Assembly (NCBI RefSeq): GCF_004000215.1
Contig: NZ_RBVY01000011.1
Location: forward strand, 61,885-125,884
Direction of reading: 5' to 3'
Source: Nitratireductor alexandrii
GTDB lineage: Bacteria; Pseudomonadota; Alphaproteobacteria; Rhizobiales; Rhizobiaceae
DNA length: 64,000 nt
Each line of letters starts with the position of its first letter. The first letter of the stretch is position 1. Position numbers and translations under genes: made by a program. Under the pieces are notes generated by a model. It was not told the origin of the DNA. It saw only the letters and a program-made list of their open reading frames with translations, and made no database searches. Shown one piece after another: positions 7,221 through 16,276 of the stretch.

Positions 7221-9650
7221 GTGCAGGACAGGATGAACAAAATCGTAAACGAGATGCCCGCTGGAACTGTGGTGACGCCGTCGCGACAGTTGAACCATAG
7301 CGGCATCGGCGCGCCGGTTCGGCGCCGCGAGGATCCGCGCCTGCTGACGGGAAAGGGGCGTTTCGCCGACAACATCACCATGACGCGGCAGCTGCGCGGC
7401 TACGTTCTGCGCTCGCCCGTGGCCCATGCCAAGATCAAGCGGATCGACGTCTCGCCCGCGCTGGACGTGCCCGGCTTGGTCGCCATCTTGACCGGCGAAG
7501 ACTACGCGGCCGACGGTTGGGGAGACATTCCCTGCGTCAGCATCCCGCCGAACATAACGGGCGGAGGTTACCATGCCACGCCGTTCCCGCCACTGGCCAC
7601 CGATCGCGTGCTTGCGGTCGGCACGGGGGTTGCCTTCATCGTCGCCGAAACCCTGGCGGCCGCGATCGACGTGGCCGAGCGCATCGAGGTCGAATACGAC
7701 GAATTGCCGGTGGTGCCGACGCTCGAAGCGGCGCTGGCCGACAACGCGCCGCTCGTGTGGCCGCAGGCCAAGGGCAATCGTTGCTTCACGCACGAACTGG
7801 GCGATGCGGCGGCGGCCGATGCGGCGTTCGAGCGCGCCGAGCATGTCGTCCGCGCCAGGATCCGCAATCAGCGCGTGGCCGGCAATCCGATGGAGCCGCG
7901 CACCTGTATCGGCGCTTGGGATCCCGGCGACATGCGCTGGCAGCTCACCAGCTCCACCGCCAATCCGCACCGCATCAGGCTGATCCTGGCCGACCAGATC
8001 CTCGGCGTTCCCGCCCATCGCGTCCATGTCGTCGCCGGCGACGTCGGCGGCGGTTTCGGCACCAAGGGCGGCATCTATCCCGAGGAAATCCTGGTGCTGT
8101 GGGCGGCACAGCGCACCGGGCGTCCGGTCAAGTGGGTCAGCGACCGGTCGGAGGCCTTTCTGTCCGACTTCAACGGACGCGACCAGATCGCCGATGCCGA
8201 GTTCGCCTTCAACAAGGACGGCACGGTGCTGGGCGCCCGGATCGTCGTCAATCACAATCTCGGTTGCCAGCTCGGCCCGTCGACCGCGCATCCGCCGCTG
8301 GTCGGCACGCGGATGCTGTCGGGCGTCTACGCGATCCCGGCCATGCATGTGACGGTCAACGGCATCTTCACCAACAGCCGAACCCTGACGACCTATCGCG
8401 GTGCCGGGCGGCCCGAGGCGACCCTGGTCGTCGAGCGCATGATGGATCTGGCAGCCGAGGAATTGGGGCTGGCTCCCGACGAGATCAGACGCCGCAACTT
8501 CATCAGGCCGAACCAGATGCCCTACACGACCTGCATCGGCGAGACCTACGATTGCGGCGAGTTCGAAGCCATCATGGATGAAGCGCTTCGGCTTGCCGAC
8601 TGGGAGGATTTCGCGGCGCGCCGCGCGGACAGCGAAGCCCGGGGGCGGCTGCGCGGGCGCGGACTGGCGGTATATATCGAGGTCTGCGCCACGATCAGCG
8701 AACGCATGGAGGTCCGCTTCGACAGCGCGGGCGGGGTGACCATCCTTGCCGGCACGTTCAGCTACGGCCAGGGCCACGAAACCAGCTTCGTGCAGATGGC
8801 GCATGAATGGCTCGGCGTTCCGATCGAAAAGATCCGTCTGCTGCAGGGCGATACCGACAAGATCGCGACGGGCCGCGGCAGTTTCGGCTCGCGCAGCATG
8901 ACCGTGGGCGGCTCCGCGCTCAAGCAGGCTTGCGAAAGCGTGATCGACAAGGGTACCCGGCTGGCCGCGATCATGCTTGAGGTCGATCCGGCTGAGATCG
9001 TGTTCGAGAGTGGCCTTTATCTGTGGAAGGCGGGCGATCAGCGCTCCGTGACGATCGACGAGGTGGCGAAGGCCAGCTTTGCCTGGAAGGGCGTGACCAC
9101 CTATGCGTCCGGAGCGCTGAAATCGATCCCGGCGGATCTGTGGTCCGGGCTCGAAGGCATCGGCCATTTCTCGGCAAATCCGCAGAACTATCCCAATGGC
9201 TGCTACATCGCCGAGGTCGAGGTCGAGCCGGAGACCGGACAGGTTCACCTTGTCGGCGTGACCGCGGTCGACGATGTCGGCAATGTGGTCAATCCCCTTC
9301 TTTTGGAAGGGCAGATCATGGGCGCCATCGCGCAGGCTGCGGGCCAGGCCCTGAAGGAGAAGGTGGTGCACGATGAGACCGGCCAGCTTCTGACGGGTGC
9401 ATACACCGACTACGCCATGCCCCAGGCCGGAGATTTCCCGCGCTTCAAGCTGGGCCTGCGGTCCGTCCCCACGGCGACGAATCCGCTGGGGGTCAAGGGC
9501 GGCGCTGAAGCCGGCACCGTCGGCTTGCCGCCCGCCATCGTGTCGGCCGTCGTCGATGCCCTGCGTCCCTACGGGGTGCGCGACCTAAAGATGCCGCTGA
9601 CGCCGATGTCGGTCTGGGAGGCGATGAACCCCGAAGGAGAAGAGGAATGA
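7221..9650 (+). CDS. Xanthine dehydrogenase/CoxL-family molybdopterin-binding large subunit
   Basis: An 809-residue large subunit of a molybdenum hydroxylase, which inserts a water-derived oxygen into an aldehyde or N-heteroaromatic ring. The cofactor-binding GDVGGGFGTKGG lies near residues 270-285, the active-site loop TTYRGAGRPEA near 390-400, and the base Glu is in KGGAEAGTVG near 760. The loop lacks the AYRCSFR motif of true form I CO dehydrogenase, so this is a CoxL-like hydroxylase for another substrate. GTG 7221 has a weak ribosome site; ATG 7233 is an alternative. Its medium and small subunits come later in the operon. Confidence 0.93.
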   Translation: MQDRMNKIVNEMPAGTVVTPSRQLNHSGIGAPVRRREDPRLLTGKGRFADNITMTRQLRGYVLRSPVAHAKIKRIDVSPALDVPGLVAILTGEDYAADGWGDIPCVSIPPNITGGGYHATPFPPLATDRVLAVGTGVAFIVAETLAAAIDVAERIEVEYDELPVVPTLEAALADNAPLVWPQAKGNRCFTHELGDAAAADAAFERAEHVVRARIRNQRVAGNPMEPRTCIGAWDPGDMRWQLTSSTANPHRIRLILADQILGVPAHRVHVVAGDVGGGFGTKGGIYPEEILVLWAAQRTGRPVKWVSDRSEAFLSDFNGRDQIADAEFAFNKDGTVLGARIVVNHNLGCQLGPSTAHPPLVGTRMLSGVYAIPAMHVTVNGIFTNSRTLTTYRGAGRPEATLVVERMMDLAAEELGLAPDEIRRRNFIRPNQMPYTTCIGETYDCGEFEAIMDEALRLADWEDFAARRADSEARGRLRGRGLAVYIEVCATISERMEVRFDSAGGVTILAGTFSYGQGHETSFVQMAHEWLGVPIEKIRLLQGDTDKIATGRGSFGSRSMTVGGSALKQACESVIDKGTRLAAIMLEVDPAEIVFESGLYLWKAGDQRSVTIDEVAKASFAWKGVTTYASGALKSIPADLWSGLEGIGHFSANPQNYPNGCYIAEVEVEPETGQVHLVGVTAVDDVGNVVNPLLLEGQIMGAIAQAAGQALKEKVVHDETGQLLTGAYTDYAMPQAGDFPRFKLGLRSVPTATNPLGVKGGAEAGTVGLPPAIVSAVVDALRPYGVRDLKMPLTPMSVWEAMNPEGEEE

Positions 9651-9955
9651 CGCTTTATTCCGTGTATCGGATCGACCGCAGCGACGGTCGTGCCGCGGAG
9701 GTCCGGGCGGCGACGCGGCCGGCGCATCGCGAATACATGAGCCGGTTCGCCGATCGCGTTCGTTGCGGCGGCCCGCTGCTCGACGAAAACGGGGACGCCT
9801 GCGGCGGGCTGATGCTGATCGAAGCCGATTCCGAGGCCCAGGTGCGGGAAATCCTCGCAAACGACCCGTTCGAAATCGCCGGATTGTCGGAGCGCATCGA
9901 GGTGCTGGCCTTCCGCTGGCAGACCAATCGTCCTTCCGAAATGCCTCCGCTTTGA
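9647..9955 (+). CDS. YciI-family small protein
   Basis: A 102-residue protein of the YciI/muconolactone-isomerase-like ferredoxin-fold family: N-terminal YSVYRIDRSDG, the HREYMSRFADRV segment and a central GGPLLDENGDACGGLMLIEA. Its start overlaps the large-subunit stop as ATGA, so the two are translationally coupled. YciI-like proteins recur in aromatic degradation operons, where some isomerise or dehalogenate intermediates. No catalytic role can be assigned here. Confidence 0.82.
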   Translation: MTLYSVYRIDRSDGRAAEVRAATRPAHREYMSRFADRVRCGGPLLDENGDACGGLMLIEADSEAQVREILANDPFEIAGLSERIEVLAFRWQTNRPSEMPPL

Positions 9956-10001
9956 CCCGCGAAACGGCGATGCCCGCGATATCAGAAGATCGGATAGTGA
10001 C

Positions 10002-10685
10002 ATGCAATTGACTGGAAGCCAGGACATCGAAGCCCCGCGCGAACGCGTATGGGACGGGCTGTTGGACCCCCGATTCTTGAAGGCTGCGATTCCCGGCTGC
10101 GAGTCCTTTACCCTCGACGACGACGGCGCCTATTCGGCGGTCGTTCTGGCTTCGCTCGGCCCGGTGCGCGCCCGTTTCCGCGGGCGGCTGTGGCAGGAGG
10201 ACCTGCATCCGCCGGCACGTTGCACCCTGCGCTTCGAGGGCGAAGGCGGCATTGCCGGCTTTGCCAAGGGCAGTGCGCAGGTCGTGCTTGAAGACATCGA
10301 CGGCGACACGGCGCGCACCCGTCTCAGCTATAGCGCGGATGTGGCGATGGGCGGCCGGCTGGCGCAGATCGGATCGAGGCTGATCGACGCGACGGCCAAG
10401 CGCATGGCGGGGCAGTTTTTCGACAAGTTCGAAGCGCTGCTGAAGGACCCGTCGGCCCTGGCGGAGGGATCGGGGGAGGCCGCGGCCCCTGCTGCTTCCG
10501 GTGGCCAGGAGGCGTTCGGGTCTGACCGCGAGCCAGCGGCGGCCGTGCCTGGAAAAGCGGCGCTGGTCGCGGCCGCGCCCGCCGTTTCGCCGGCCGGCCA
10601 GTTCACGTTGCAGATGCCTGGCTGGGCCTGGGCCTTCACGGTTGCCGTCCTTGCCGCGGCCGCCGCCTGGCTTGGCACGCACTGA
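10002..10685 (+). CDS. CoxG-like SRPBCC protein with C-terminal membrane anchor
   Basis: A 227-residue protein. Residues 1-150 match the CoxG/START-like fold (opening with MQLTGSQDIEAPRERVWDGL). A low-complexity Ala/Gly/Pro linker follows, then a C-terminal transmembrane helix from about residue 205. In CO dehydrogenase clusters CoxG helps anchor the enzyme to the inner membrane, and this layout fits recruitment of the neighbouring molybdenum hydroxylase so that electrons can enter the quinone pool. Membrane recruitment here is inferred from architecture. Confidence 0.87.
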   Translation: MQLTGSQDIEAPRERVWDGLLDPRFLKAAIPGCESFTLDDDGAYSAVVLASLGPVRARFRGRLWQEDLHPPARCTLRFEGEGGIAGFAKGSAQVVLEDIDGDTARTRLSYSADVAMGGRLAQIGSRLIDATAKRMAGQFFDKFEALLKDPSALAEGSGEAAAPAASGGQEAFGSDREPAAAVPGKAALVAAAPAVSPAGQFTLQMPGWAWAFTVAVLAAAAAWLGTH

Positions 10686-10697
10686 GAGGCGACGGTC

Positions 10698-11189
10698 ATG
10701 AACGAAGTCACGATCACCGTTAACGGGGTTCCCGAAACCCATCAGGTCGAGCCGCGCATGTTGCTCGTCCATTTCCTGCGCGAACTCTGCGGGCTGACCG
10801 GCACCAATGTCGGGTGCGACACCACGCAATGCGGATGCTGCACCGTTCACCTGGACGGGCGGGCGGTCAAATCCTGCACGCTCCTGGCCGTGCAGGCGGA
10901 CGGTTCGGAGGTGGCCACGATCGAGGGGCTGGGAACCTCCGACAGGCTGCATCCCATGCAGGAATCGTTCAGGGAGCATCATGCGCTGCAGTGCGGCTAC
11001 TGCACGTCCGGCATGGTGATGCAGGGGATCGACGTCGTGCGCAGCGGCATCGGCCATGACGAAAGGGCGGTCCGCGAGGCCCTGGAGGGCAATCTGTGCC
11101 GCTGCACCGGATATCAGAACATCGTCGATGCGATCATGGACGTTGCCCGCAACGCACCGGACTCATGCGGCGACGGTAGCGTGCGATGA
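10698..11189 (+). CDS. CoxS-like [2Fe-2S] small subunit of the molybdenum hydroxylase
   Basis: A 163-residue electron-transfer subunit with both [2Fe-2S] cluster sets: C40, C45, C48 and C60 (plant-ferredoxin type) and C99, C102, C134 and C136 (CGYCTSG and NLCRCTGYQ). It passes electrons from the Mo site to the FAD subunit. The length and all eight cysteines are normal. The stop overlaps the FAD-subunit start by four bases (ATGA). Confidence 0.95.
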   Translation: MNEVTITVNGVPETHQVEPRMLLVHFLRELCGLTGTNVGCDTTQCGCCTVHLDGRAVKSCTLLAVQADGSEVATIEGLGTSDRLHPMQESFREHHALQCGYCTSGMVMQGIDVVRSGIGHDERAVREALEGNLCRCTGYQNIVDAIMDVARNAPDSCGDGSVR

Positions 11190-12010
11190 ACCTTCCCGAT
11201 TTCAAATACGAACGCCCGCAAAACCTGGACGCGGCTCTCGAGCTTCTGCGCGGCAACCCGCAAGCGCGCGTGCTGGCGGGAGGCCAGACGCTGATCCCCG
11301 CCCTCAAGCAGCGGTTGGACCGGCCGAGCGTGCTGATCGACCTGCGCGCGATCGCGGAGCTGCGCGGGATCGAGGTCTCCTCCACCCATGTGAGCGTGGG
11401 CGCGATGACGCGCCATGCCGAAATCGCCGCCCATGCCGATATCGGCATGGCGATCCCCGCGCTGCGGCATCTGGCTTCGGGCATCGCCCATCCGCAGGTG
11501 CGCAACATGGGAACCATCGGCGGTTCGATCGCAAACAATGATCCGGCGGCGGACTATCCCGCCGCCGTCGTCGGCCTCGACGCGACGGTTGAGACCACGA
11601 AGCGGCGCATCCCCGCCGACGCCTTCTTCACCGGATTGTTCGAGACGGCGCTCGAGCCGGAAGAGCTCGTCTTGCGGGTGCATTTCCGGGTGCCGCGCCG
11701 CGCGGGCTATCACAAGATCGCCAACCAGGCATCGGGCTACGTCACGGTGGGGTGTTTCATCGCCGCGTTTGACGGGCAGATCAGGGTTGCCGTCAACGGC
11801 GCCGGCCCTTGCGTGTTCCGGCAGGCGGATTTCGAGGCCGCGCTGCGCGCAAACTGGTCACCGGACGCGATCAGGGACCTCAAACAGGATCCCGCGACCA
11901 TGAACGAGGACATGCATGCCAGCAAGCGCTACCGCGCGCATCTGGTCGCAGTGGCCGCCGCCCGCGCGCTGAACATGGCGGCCGGCGGATTGGAAATGGA
12001 GAAAGCCTGA
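11186..12010 (+). CDS. CoxM-like FAD-binding medium subunit of the molybdenum hydroxylase
   Basis: A 274-residue FAD-binding subunit. The dinucleotide motifs are AGGQTLIPALKQR near residues 31-43 and IAHPQVRNMGTIGGSIAN near 95-112, followed by DPAADYPA. With the subunits at 7221 and 10698 it completes the LMS heterotrimer, although the gene order here is L, YciI, G, S, M. Both ends overlap neighbours by short coupled junctions. The electron acceptor, quinone or another carrier, is not shown by the sequence. Confidence 0.94.
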   Translation: MNLPDFKYERPQNLDAALELLRGNPQARVLAGGQTLIPALKQRLDRPSVLIDLRAIAELRGIEVSSTHVSVGAMTRHAEIAAHADIGMAIPALRHLASGIAHPQVRNMGTIGGSIANNDPAADYPAAVVGLDATVETTKRRIPADAFFTGLFETALEPEELVLRVHFRVPRRAGYHKIANQASGYVTVGCFIAAFDGQIRVAVNGAGPCVFRQADFEAALRANWSPDAIRDLKQDPATMNEDMHASKRYRAHLVAVAAARALNMAAGGLEMEKA

Positions 12011-12864
12011 TGAAGTTGATGTCTTACGTGACGCCGTCCCGAGCCAGTTTCGGAGTGGCGGACGGCGAGCGGGTGTTCGATCTTGGTTGCCGGCTCGGTG
12101 GCGATCTGGTCGCGTTGCTGCGCGACGGGGGGCTGGAACGTGCCGCCGCTGCCGTCAAGGGCGCGAGCGCCGACTTTCATCTGGACGATTTGTGCTTTTT
12201 GCCGGTCGTGCCCAATCCGGGCAAGATCGTCTGCGTCGGGCTGAACTACAAGGCCCACCGCGCCGAGGGCAACCACGACACCGAAAAGCCGGCCGCGCCG
12301 TCGCTGTTTCTGCGTACCGCGGAATCGCAGACCGGCCATGGGCGCGCGCTCGTGATCCCGCGCGAAAGCGATCAGTTCGACTTCGAGGCGGAGATGGCCG
12401 TGGTGATCGGCAGGGCCGGCAGGCGCATCCCCCGGGCCAGGGCGCTGGAGCACGTGGCGGGCATATCCTGCTACAATGACGGGTCGGTCCGCGACTGGCA
12501 ATTGGCCGTCAACCAGTGGACCGCCGGCAAGAACTTCCCCGCGACCGGCTCGTTCGGCCCATGGATGGTGACCGCCGACGAGATCGCGCCCGATAGCAGC
12601 CTGGCCTTGAAATGCCGCCTGAACGGCCAGGTCATGCAGGACACGACCACCGATCTGATGATGTTCGACCTCGCCGAGCAGATCGAACACGTCTCGACCT
12701 TCATGACACTCAATCCCGGCGACGTGATCGTCACCGGCACGCCGGGCGGCGTCGGGCTTCGCCGGGATCCGCCAGTCTGGATGAAGCATGGCGACACGGT
12801 CGAAGTCGAACTCGAAGGCGTCGGCATCCTGCGCAATACGGTCGTCAAGGAGCCCGCAGCGTGA
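12010..12864 (+). CDS. Fumarylacetoacetate hydrolase (FAH) family protein
   Basis: A 284-residue FAH-superfamily enzyme. The family hydrolyses, decarboxylates or hydrates oxo-acid products of ring cleavage. CVGLNYKAHRAEG near residues 76-88, the metal-binding DFEAEMAVVIG and YNDGSVRDWQ, and the C-terminal GDVIVTGTPGGVG are all present, so it should be catalytically competent. The start ATG overlaps the preceding stop by one base. In context it would act after extradiol cleavage as a hydrolase, oxalocrotonate decarboxylase or hydratase; I cannot choose between these. Confidence 0.92.
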   Translation: MKLMSYVTPSRASFGVADGERVFDLGCRLGGDLVALLRDGGLERAAAAVKGASADFHLDDLCFLPVVPNPGKIVCVGLNYKAHRAEGNHDTEKPAAPSLFLRTAESQTGHGRALVIPRESDQFDFEAEMAVVIGRAGRRIPRARALEHVAGISCYNDGSVRDWQLAVNQWTAGKNFPATGSFGPWMVTADEIAPDSSLALKCRLNGQVMQDTTTDLMMFDLAEQIEHVSTFMTLNPGDVIVTGTPGGVGLRRDPPVWMKHGDTVEVELEGVGILRNTVVKEPAA

Positions 12865-13604
12865 CGCAGACCGCGCCCATTTCCGACGCCCTGCGCCGGA
12901 CGCTCGAGACATGCGATCCCGCCAGCTTGGCCAATGCGCTCCTGAAACGGGGGCTGCGCAACAGCTTCATGGTCGGCCTGTCGCCGGTGGCGGAGAACCA
13001 GCCGCGACTCGTCGGGCCAGCCTTCACCTTGCGCTTCATTCCCGCGCGCGAGGATCTGGACACGATGGCGCTCTACGCCACCGAGGAGAGCCTGCACCGG
13101 CGCGCTATCGAAGAATGTCCTCCGGGTGCGGTCCTGGTCATGTCGACCGGGGGCGACCGGCGCGCATCGTGCATGGGCGACATGATGGCGCTCCGCCTCA
13201 AGACGCGCGGCGTCGCCGGGGTGGTGACCGATGGCGGCTATCGCGACAGCCCCGGTGTGGCGGAGACCGGCCTGCCGTGTTTTCAGGCGGGGCCGTCGGG
13301 ACCGGCCACGCCGATCGCGTTGAGTCCGGTGGCGTTCAACGATCCGATCGGCTGCGCGGGCGTGCCGGTCTATGCCGGCGACATCGTCGTCGCCGACAAG
13401 AGCGGGGTCGTGGTGCTGCCGCGCCATCTGGCCCAGGAGGTCGCCGACGAGGTCGCCGCCGCCGGCGATTACGAAACGTTCGTCGCCGCGCATATACGGC
13501 GCGGCCGCTCGATATTCGGCCTGTTCCCGGCCACGCCCGACAGCCGGAAGGAATACGAAGCCTGGGTGGCCGCCGGCCGCCCCAACCTGGAGGAAGATGC
13601 ATGA
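12861..13604 (+). CDS. RraA/4-hydroxy-4-methyl-2-oxoglutarate (HMG/CHA) aldolase family protein
   Basis: A 247-residue member of the RraA-like family that includes class II HMG/CHA aldolases, which split the C6 oxo-acid at the end of protocatechuate 4,5-type pathways. The metal/substrate motif GDMMALRLKTRG then VVTDGGYRDS (Gly, then Arg-Asp) is intact, and GDIVVADKSGVVVLP is characteristic. GTG 12861 overlaps the previous stop as GTGA. Location in a catabolic operon favours an aldolase or decarboxylase over the RNase-E-inhibitor role of RraA itself. Confidence 0.88.
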   Translation: MTQTAPISDALRRTLETCDPASLANALLKRGLRNSFMVGLSPVAENQPRLVGPAFTLRFIPAREDLDTMALYATEESLHRRAIEECPPGAVLVMSTGGDRRASCMGDMMALRLKTRGVAGVVTDGGYRDSPGVAETGLPCFQAGPSGPATPIALSPVAFNDPIGCAGVPVYAGDIVVADKSGVVVLPRHLAQEVADEVAAAGDYETFVAAHIRRGRSIFGLFPATPDSRKEYEAWVAAGRPNLEEDA

Positions 13605-14032
13605 ACGCGGAACAAAAGGCTGCGTTGGCGCAGTCGCTCGAAGTGTTGATCGACCGCGACGCGCTGGATGCGGACAAGTGGCTGGACTTCCCCGATTACG
13701 GTCTGCGCCAGTATTTTCTTTGGAAGAACCCGGAAACCGGCGCCTCGATCGCGATCCTGGAGTTCGACAAGGGAGGGCATATTCCCGTCAAGCACATCCA
13801 TGCCTCGAACCAGTTCATGTACTGCCTTGAGGGCGACTACGAATATACCGATGTCGGGCTGCGGCTGAAACCCGGCAGCTTCTACATGAACCCGAAGGAC
13901 AACCCGCACGGGCCGACGCTGGCGCACGAGAAAAGCGTCCTGATCGAGATCTATGACGGGCCGCATTATTACGAAAAGCCGGTGTTCCACACCGATGAGA
14001 CCATCGGGGATTTTCTGCACAAGGGCGACTGA
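13601..14032 (+). CDS. Cupin-domain protein (ChrR-like)
   Basis: A 143-residue single-domain cupin. The first motif is seen in GGHIPVKHIHASNQFMYCLEG (HxH then E-like) and the second in PGSFYMNPKDNPHGP, which fits a metal-binding small-molecule cupin. ATG 13601 overlaps the aldolase stop (ATGA); upstream extensions of this frame lie inside that gene. It could be a dioxygenase, isomerase or intermediate-binding protein of the pathway. No substrate can be assigned. Confidence 0.85.
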   Translation: MNAEQKAALAQSLEVLIDRDALDADKWLDFPDYGLRQYFLWKNPETGASIAILEFDKGGHIPVKHIHASNQFMYCLEGDYEYTDVGLRLKPGSFYMNPKDNPHGPTLAHEKSVLIEIYDGPHYYEKPVFHTDETIGDFLHKGD

Positions 14033-14123
14033 ACGCCCGCCGCGCCCAGCAAGGGGCGATGAAGTGCCGCGGCGCCGTTTTCCTTGGCGCGAACGGCCTC
14101 GCTTCAACCACCGGGGCACCCTG

Positions 14124-14975
14124 ATGAGACTCGTCCGATCCTTTCAAGAACTTGCCGACGGCGACCGGCGCGCCTGCGCCGCGATCGGCAATTTCGATGG
14201 CGTGCACTTCGGTCATCGCGCCATCATCGACACGGCACGCAAGCAGGCCCTGCGACACGGCGGCCCGCTGGGAGTGGTGACCTTCGAGCCGCATCCGCGG
14301 GCGTTTTTTTCGCCCCATGCTGCGCCGTTTCGGCTTACCGATTGCCGGACCAGGGCCGAGCGCCTTGAAAGGCTCGGTGTCGACTGCCTGTTTGAACTGG
14401 CGTTCGACCGCGAGATGGCCGGCCTGTCGCCGGAAGACTTCGCGCGCCTGGTTATCTGCGACGGGCTCGATCTTCGGCATGTGGTGGTCGGTGAAAATTT
14501 CCGCTTCGGCAAGGCCCGTGCCGGCACCACGGACACCTTGCTTGAACTGGGTCGCGCGCTCGGCTTTGGCGTCACGGTCTTACCGCTGCTGCGCGCTTCG
14601 ACACAGCAGATCTCCTCCACCGCGATACGCAACGCGCTGCTGGCCGGCCAGCCGCGCGTCGCCGCGCGCGGCATGGGCGAGTTCCATCGCATCGCCGGAA
14701 GGCTGCGCCATGTCCAAAGCAACCGATTCAGGCTGACGGCGATGGAAGGAGGCCGCGTGCGCACCGACCTCATGGAGCCGCGGGCGGGCCTCTACTCCGT
14801 CGGAATCCAGCGTGAGGGCGGCGCGCGCCTGGCCGGCACCGCTGCAATCGGCCATCGCCTGCCGCCCTACGACAAGCCGCTGGAAATCGACCTGCGGGTC
14901 TTCGGCGGCGATGCCTCGCTTCACGTGGAGGAGGCCTGCGTGGTCCTGCTGGACTATCACGGCTGCCCGGTCTGA
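14124..14975 (+). CDS. RibF-like FAD synthetase with degenerate flavokinase domain
   Basis: A 283-residue RibF-like protein. The N-terminal adenylyltransferase half is convincing: GNFDGVHFGHR near residues 22-32, FEPHPRAFF near 54-62 and ISSTAIRNAL near 162-171. The C-terminal half is short and lacks the GxPTAN motif that binds ATP/Mg in riboflavin kinases, keeping only a GLYSVGI and a LEIDLRVF segment. It probably makes FAD from FMN but may not phosphorylate riboflavin. In an operon with two FADH2-dependent oxygenases and an FAD subunit, it looks like a dedicated FAD supply. The housekeeping ribF is presumably elsewhere. Confidence 0.85.
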   Translation: MRLVRSFQELADGDRRACAAIGNFDGVHFGHRAIIDTARKQALRHGGPLGVVTFEPHPRAFFSPHAAPFRLTDCRTRAERLERLGVDCLFELAFDREMAGLSPEDFARLVICDGLDLRHVVVGENFRFGKARAGTTDTLLELGRALGFGVTVLPLLRASTQQISSTAIRNALLAGQPRVAARGMGEFHRIAGRLRHVQSNRFRLTAMEGGRVRTDLMEPRAGLYSVGIQREGGARLAGTAAIGHRLPPYDKPLEIDLRVFGGDASLHVEEACVVLLDYHGCPV

Positions 14976-15052
14976 CGGGGCGGAAACGACGGACCGGCCT
15001 GCCGCCTGGCGCAGCCCGGCCACCCAACAATCGGGGAGAGACGAGCGACACC

Positions 15053-16273
15053 ATGACGAACAGCGACGCGACGCAAGCCATCGACGGTGCTCTCACCGGC
15101 CTCAGGGTGATCGAGATGGGCAGTTTCATCGCCGGGCCCTTCTGCGGTCAGGTCCTGGCCGACCTCGGCGCCGAGGTCATCAAGATCGAACCGCCGAGGC
15201 GTGGCGATGCCATGCGGCAATGGGGCGTGGAAACGCTCAATGGCCGCAGCCTGTGGTGGCCGGTCATCGCCCGCAACAAGAAATCGCTCACTCTCGACCT
15301 TCGCGAGAACGCGGGGCGCGAGATCGCGCGCAAGCTGATCGGCCAGGCGGACGTTCTGGTCGAAAACTTCCGTCCGGGCACGCTCGAGAAGTGGGATCTG
15401 GCTCCCGCGCGCCTGATGGGGGCCAATCCCAAACTCGTCATCGGCCGGGTGTCGGGTTTCGGCCAGACCGGGCCCTATTCGAACCGCACCGGTTTCGGGG
15501 CGATCGCCGAGGCGATGTCGGGCGTCCGCGCTCTGTGCGGCTTTCCCGATCGGCCGCCGCCGCGCATGGGCCTGTCGGTGGGCGACAGCGTGGCCGGGCT
15601 TTTCACCTGTATCGGCATCCTCTCGGCGCTTCACGGCCGCGCCCTTACCGGCAAGGGGCAGGTGGTGGATGTCGGCATTACCGATGCAATGCTTGCCATG
15701 TGCGAGAGCGTGCTGTCGGAGCATGGCGCGACCGGGGCCGTGCGCGAACGCGCGGGCACCGGCCTGCCGCGGATCGCGCCGTCGAACCTCTATCCGACCG
15801 TGGACGGCAAGTGGCTGCTGATCGCCGCCAATGGCGATGCGATTTTCGAACGGCTGACCCAGGCCATGGCACGCCCGGAACTGGCCGGGGACCCGCGCTT
15901 TGCCGATCATCGCAGCCGCGGCCAGCATCAGGCCTTGCTCGACGACATCGTCGCGGAATGGACGAAAACCCTGACTAGGGATGCGCTTTTGGCCCGCCTG
16001 AACGATTACGGCGTGCCGGCGGGACCGATCAACGACGCGGCCGACGTGTGCGCGGACCCGCATTTTCGTGAGCGCGGCGCCGTCATCGAAGTGGCGAGCG
16101 AGACCTATGGGCCGGTTGTGATGCAGGGCGTTGTGCCGCGGCTGTCGGCCAATCCGGGACGCGTGCGCTGGGTGGGGCCCGAGCTTGGCGAGCACAATGT
16201 CGAGATACTCACGCAAGCGCTCGGCCTTTCCCCGAACGAGGTCGAGGCTCTGGGCAAGCGCGGCGTGGTTTGA
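15053..16273 (+). CDS. Class III (CaiB/BaiF-family) CoA-transferase
   Basis: A 406-residue CoA-transferase of the formyl-CoA transferase/CaiB type, which moves CoA between carboxylic acids through an aspartyl-CoA thioester. Typical segments are GLRVIEMGSFIAGPFCGQVLA at the N-terminus, VLVENFRPGTLEKW near residues 100-113 and GQVVDVGITDAMLA with the likely nucleophile Asp near residue 206. The ribosome site is GGGGAGAG before ATG 15053. The HMG-CoA-lyase-like gene follows after 3 bases, so it probably activates the last carboxylate intermediate for CoA-dependent cleavage. Confidence 0.93.
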   Translation: MTNSDATQAIDGALTGLRVIEMGSFIAGPFCGQVLADLGAEVIKIEPPRRGDAMRQWGVETLNGRSLWWPVIARNKKSLTLDLRENAGREIARKLIGQADVLVENFRPGTLEKWDLAPARLMGANPKLVIGRVSGFGQTGPYSNRTGFGAIAEAMSGVRALCGFPDRPPPRMGLSVGDSVAGLFTCIGILSALHGRALTGKGQVVDVGITDAMLAMCESVLSEHGATGAVRERAGTGLPRIAPSNLYPTVDGKWLLIAANGDAIFERLTQAMARPELAGDPRFADHRSRGQHQALLDDIVAEWTKTLTRDALLARLNDYGVPAGPINDAADVCADPHFRERGAVIEVASETYGPVVMQGVVPRLSANPGRVRWVGPELGEHNVEILTQALGLSPNEVEALGKRGVV

Positions 16274-16276
16274 GCC

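Noticed and set aside
6399..9371. A 990-codon open frame on the minus strand opposite the hydroxylase, reductase and CoxL genes
   Set aside because: It is antisense to several well-supported genes with intact motifs, and its product has no recognisable domain. Long antisense frames are expected at this GC content.
7221..12010. A carbon monoxide dehydrogenase (coxLSMG) cluster
   Set aside because: The large-subunit loop is YRGAGRPEA rather than the form I CODH signature, and the surroundings are ring-degradation genes.
12861..13604. RraA, regulator of RNase E
   Set aside because: The motifs also fit HMG/CHA aldolases, and translational coupling with catabolic genes makes an aldolase more likely.
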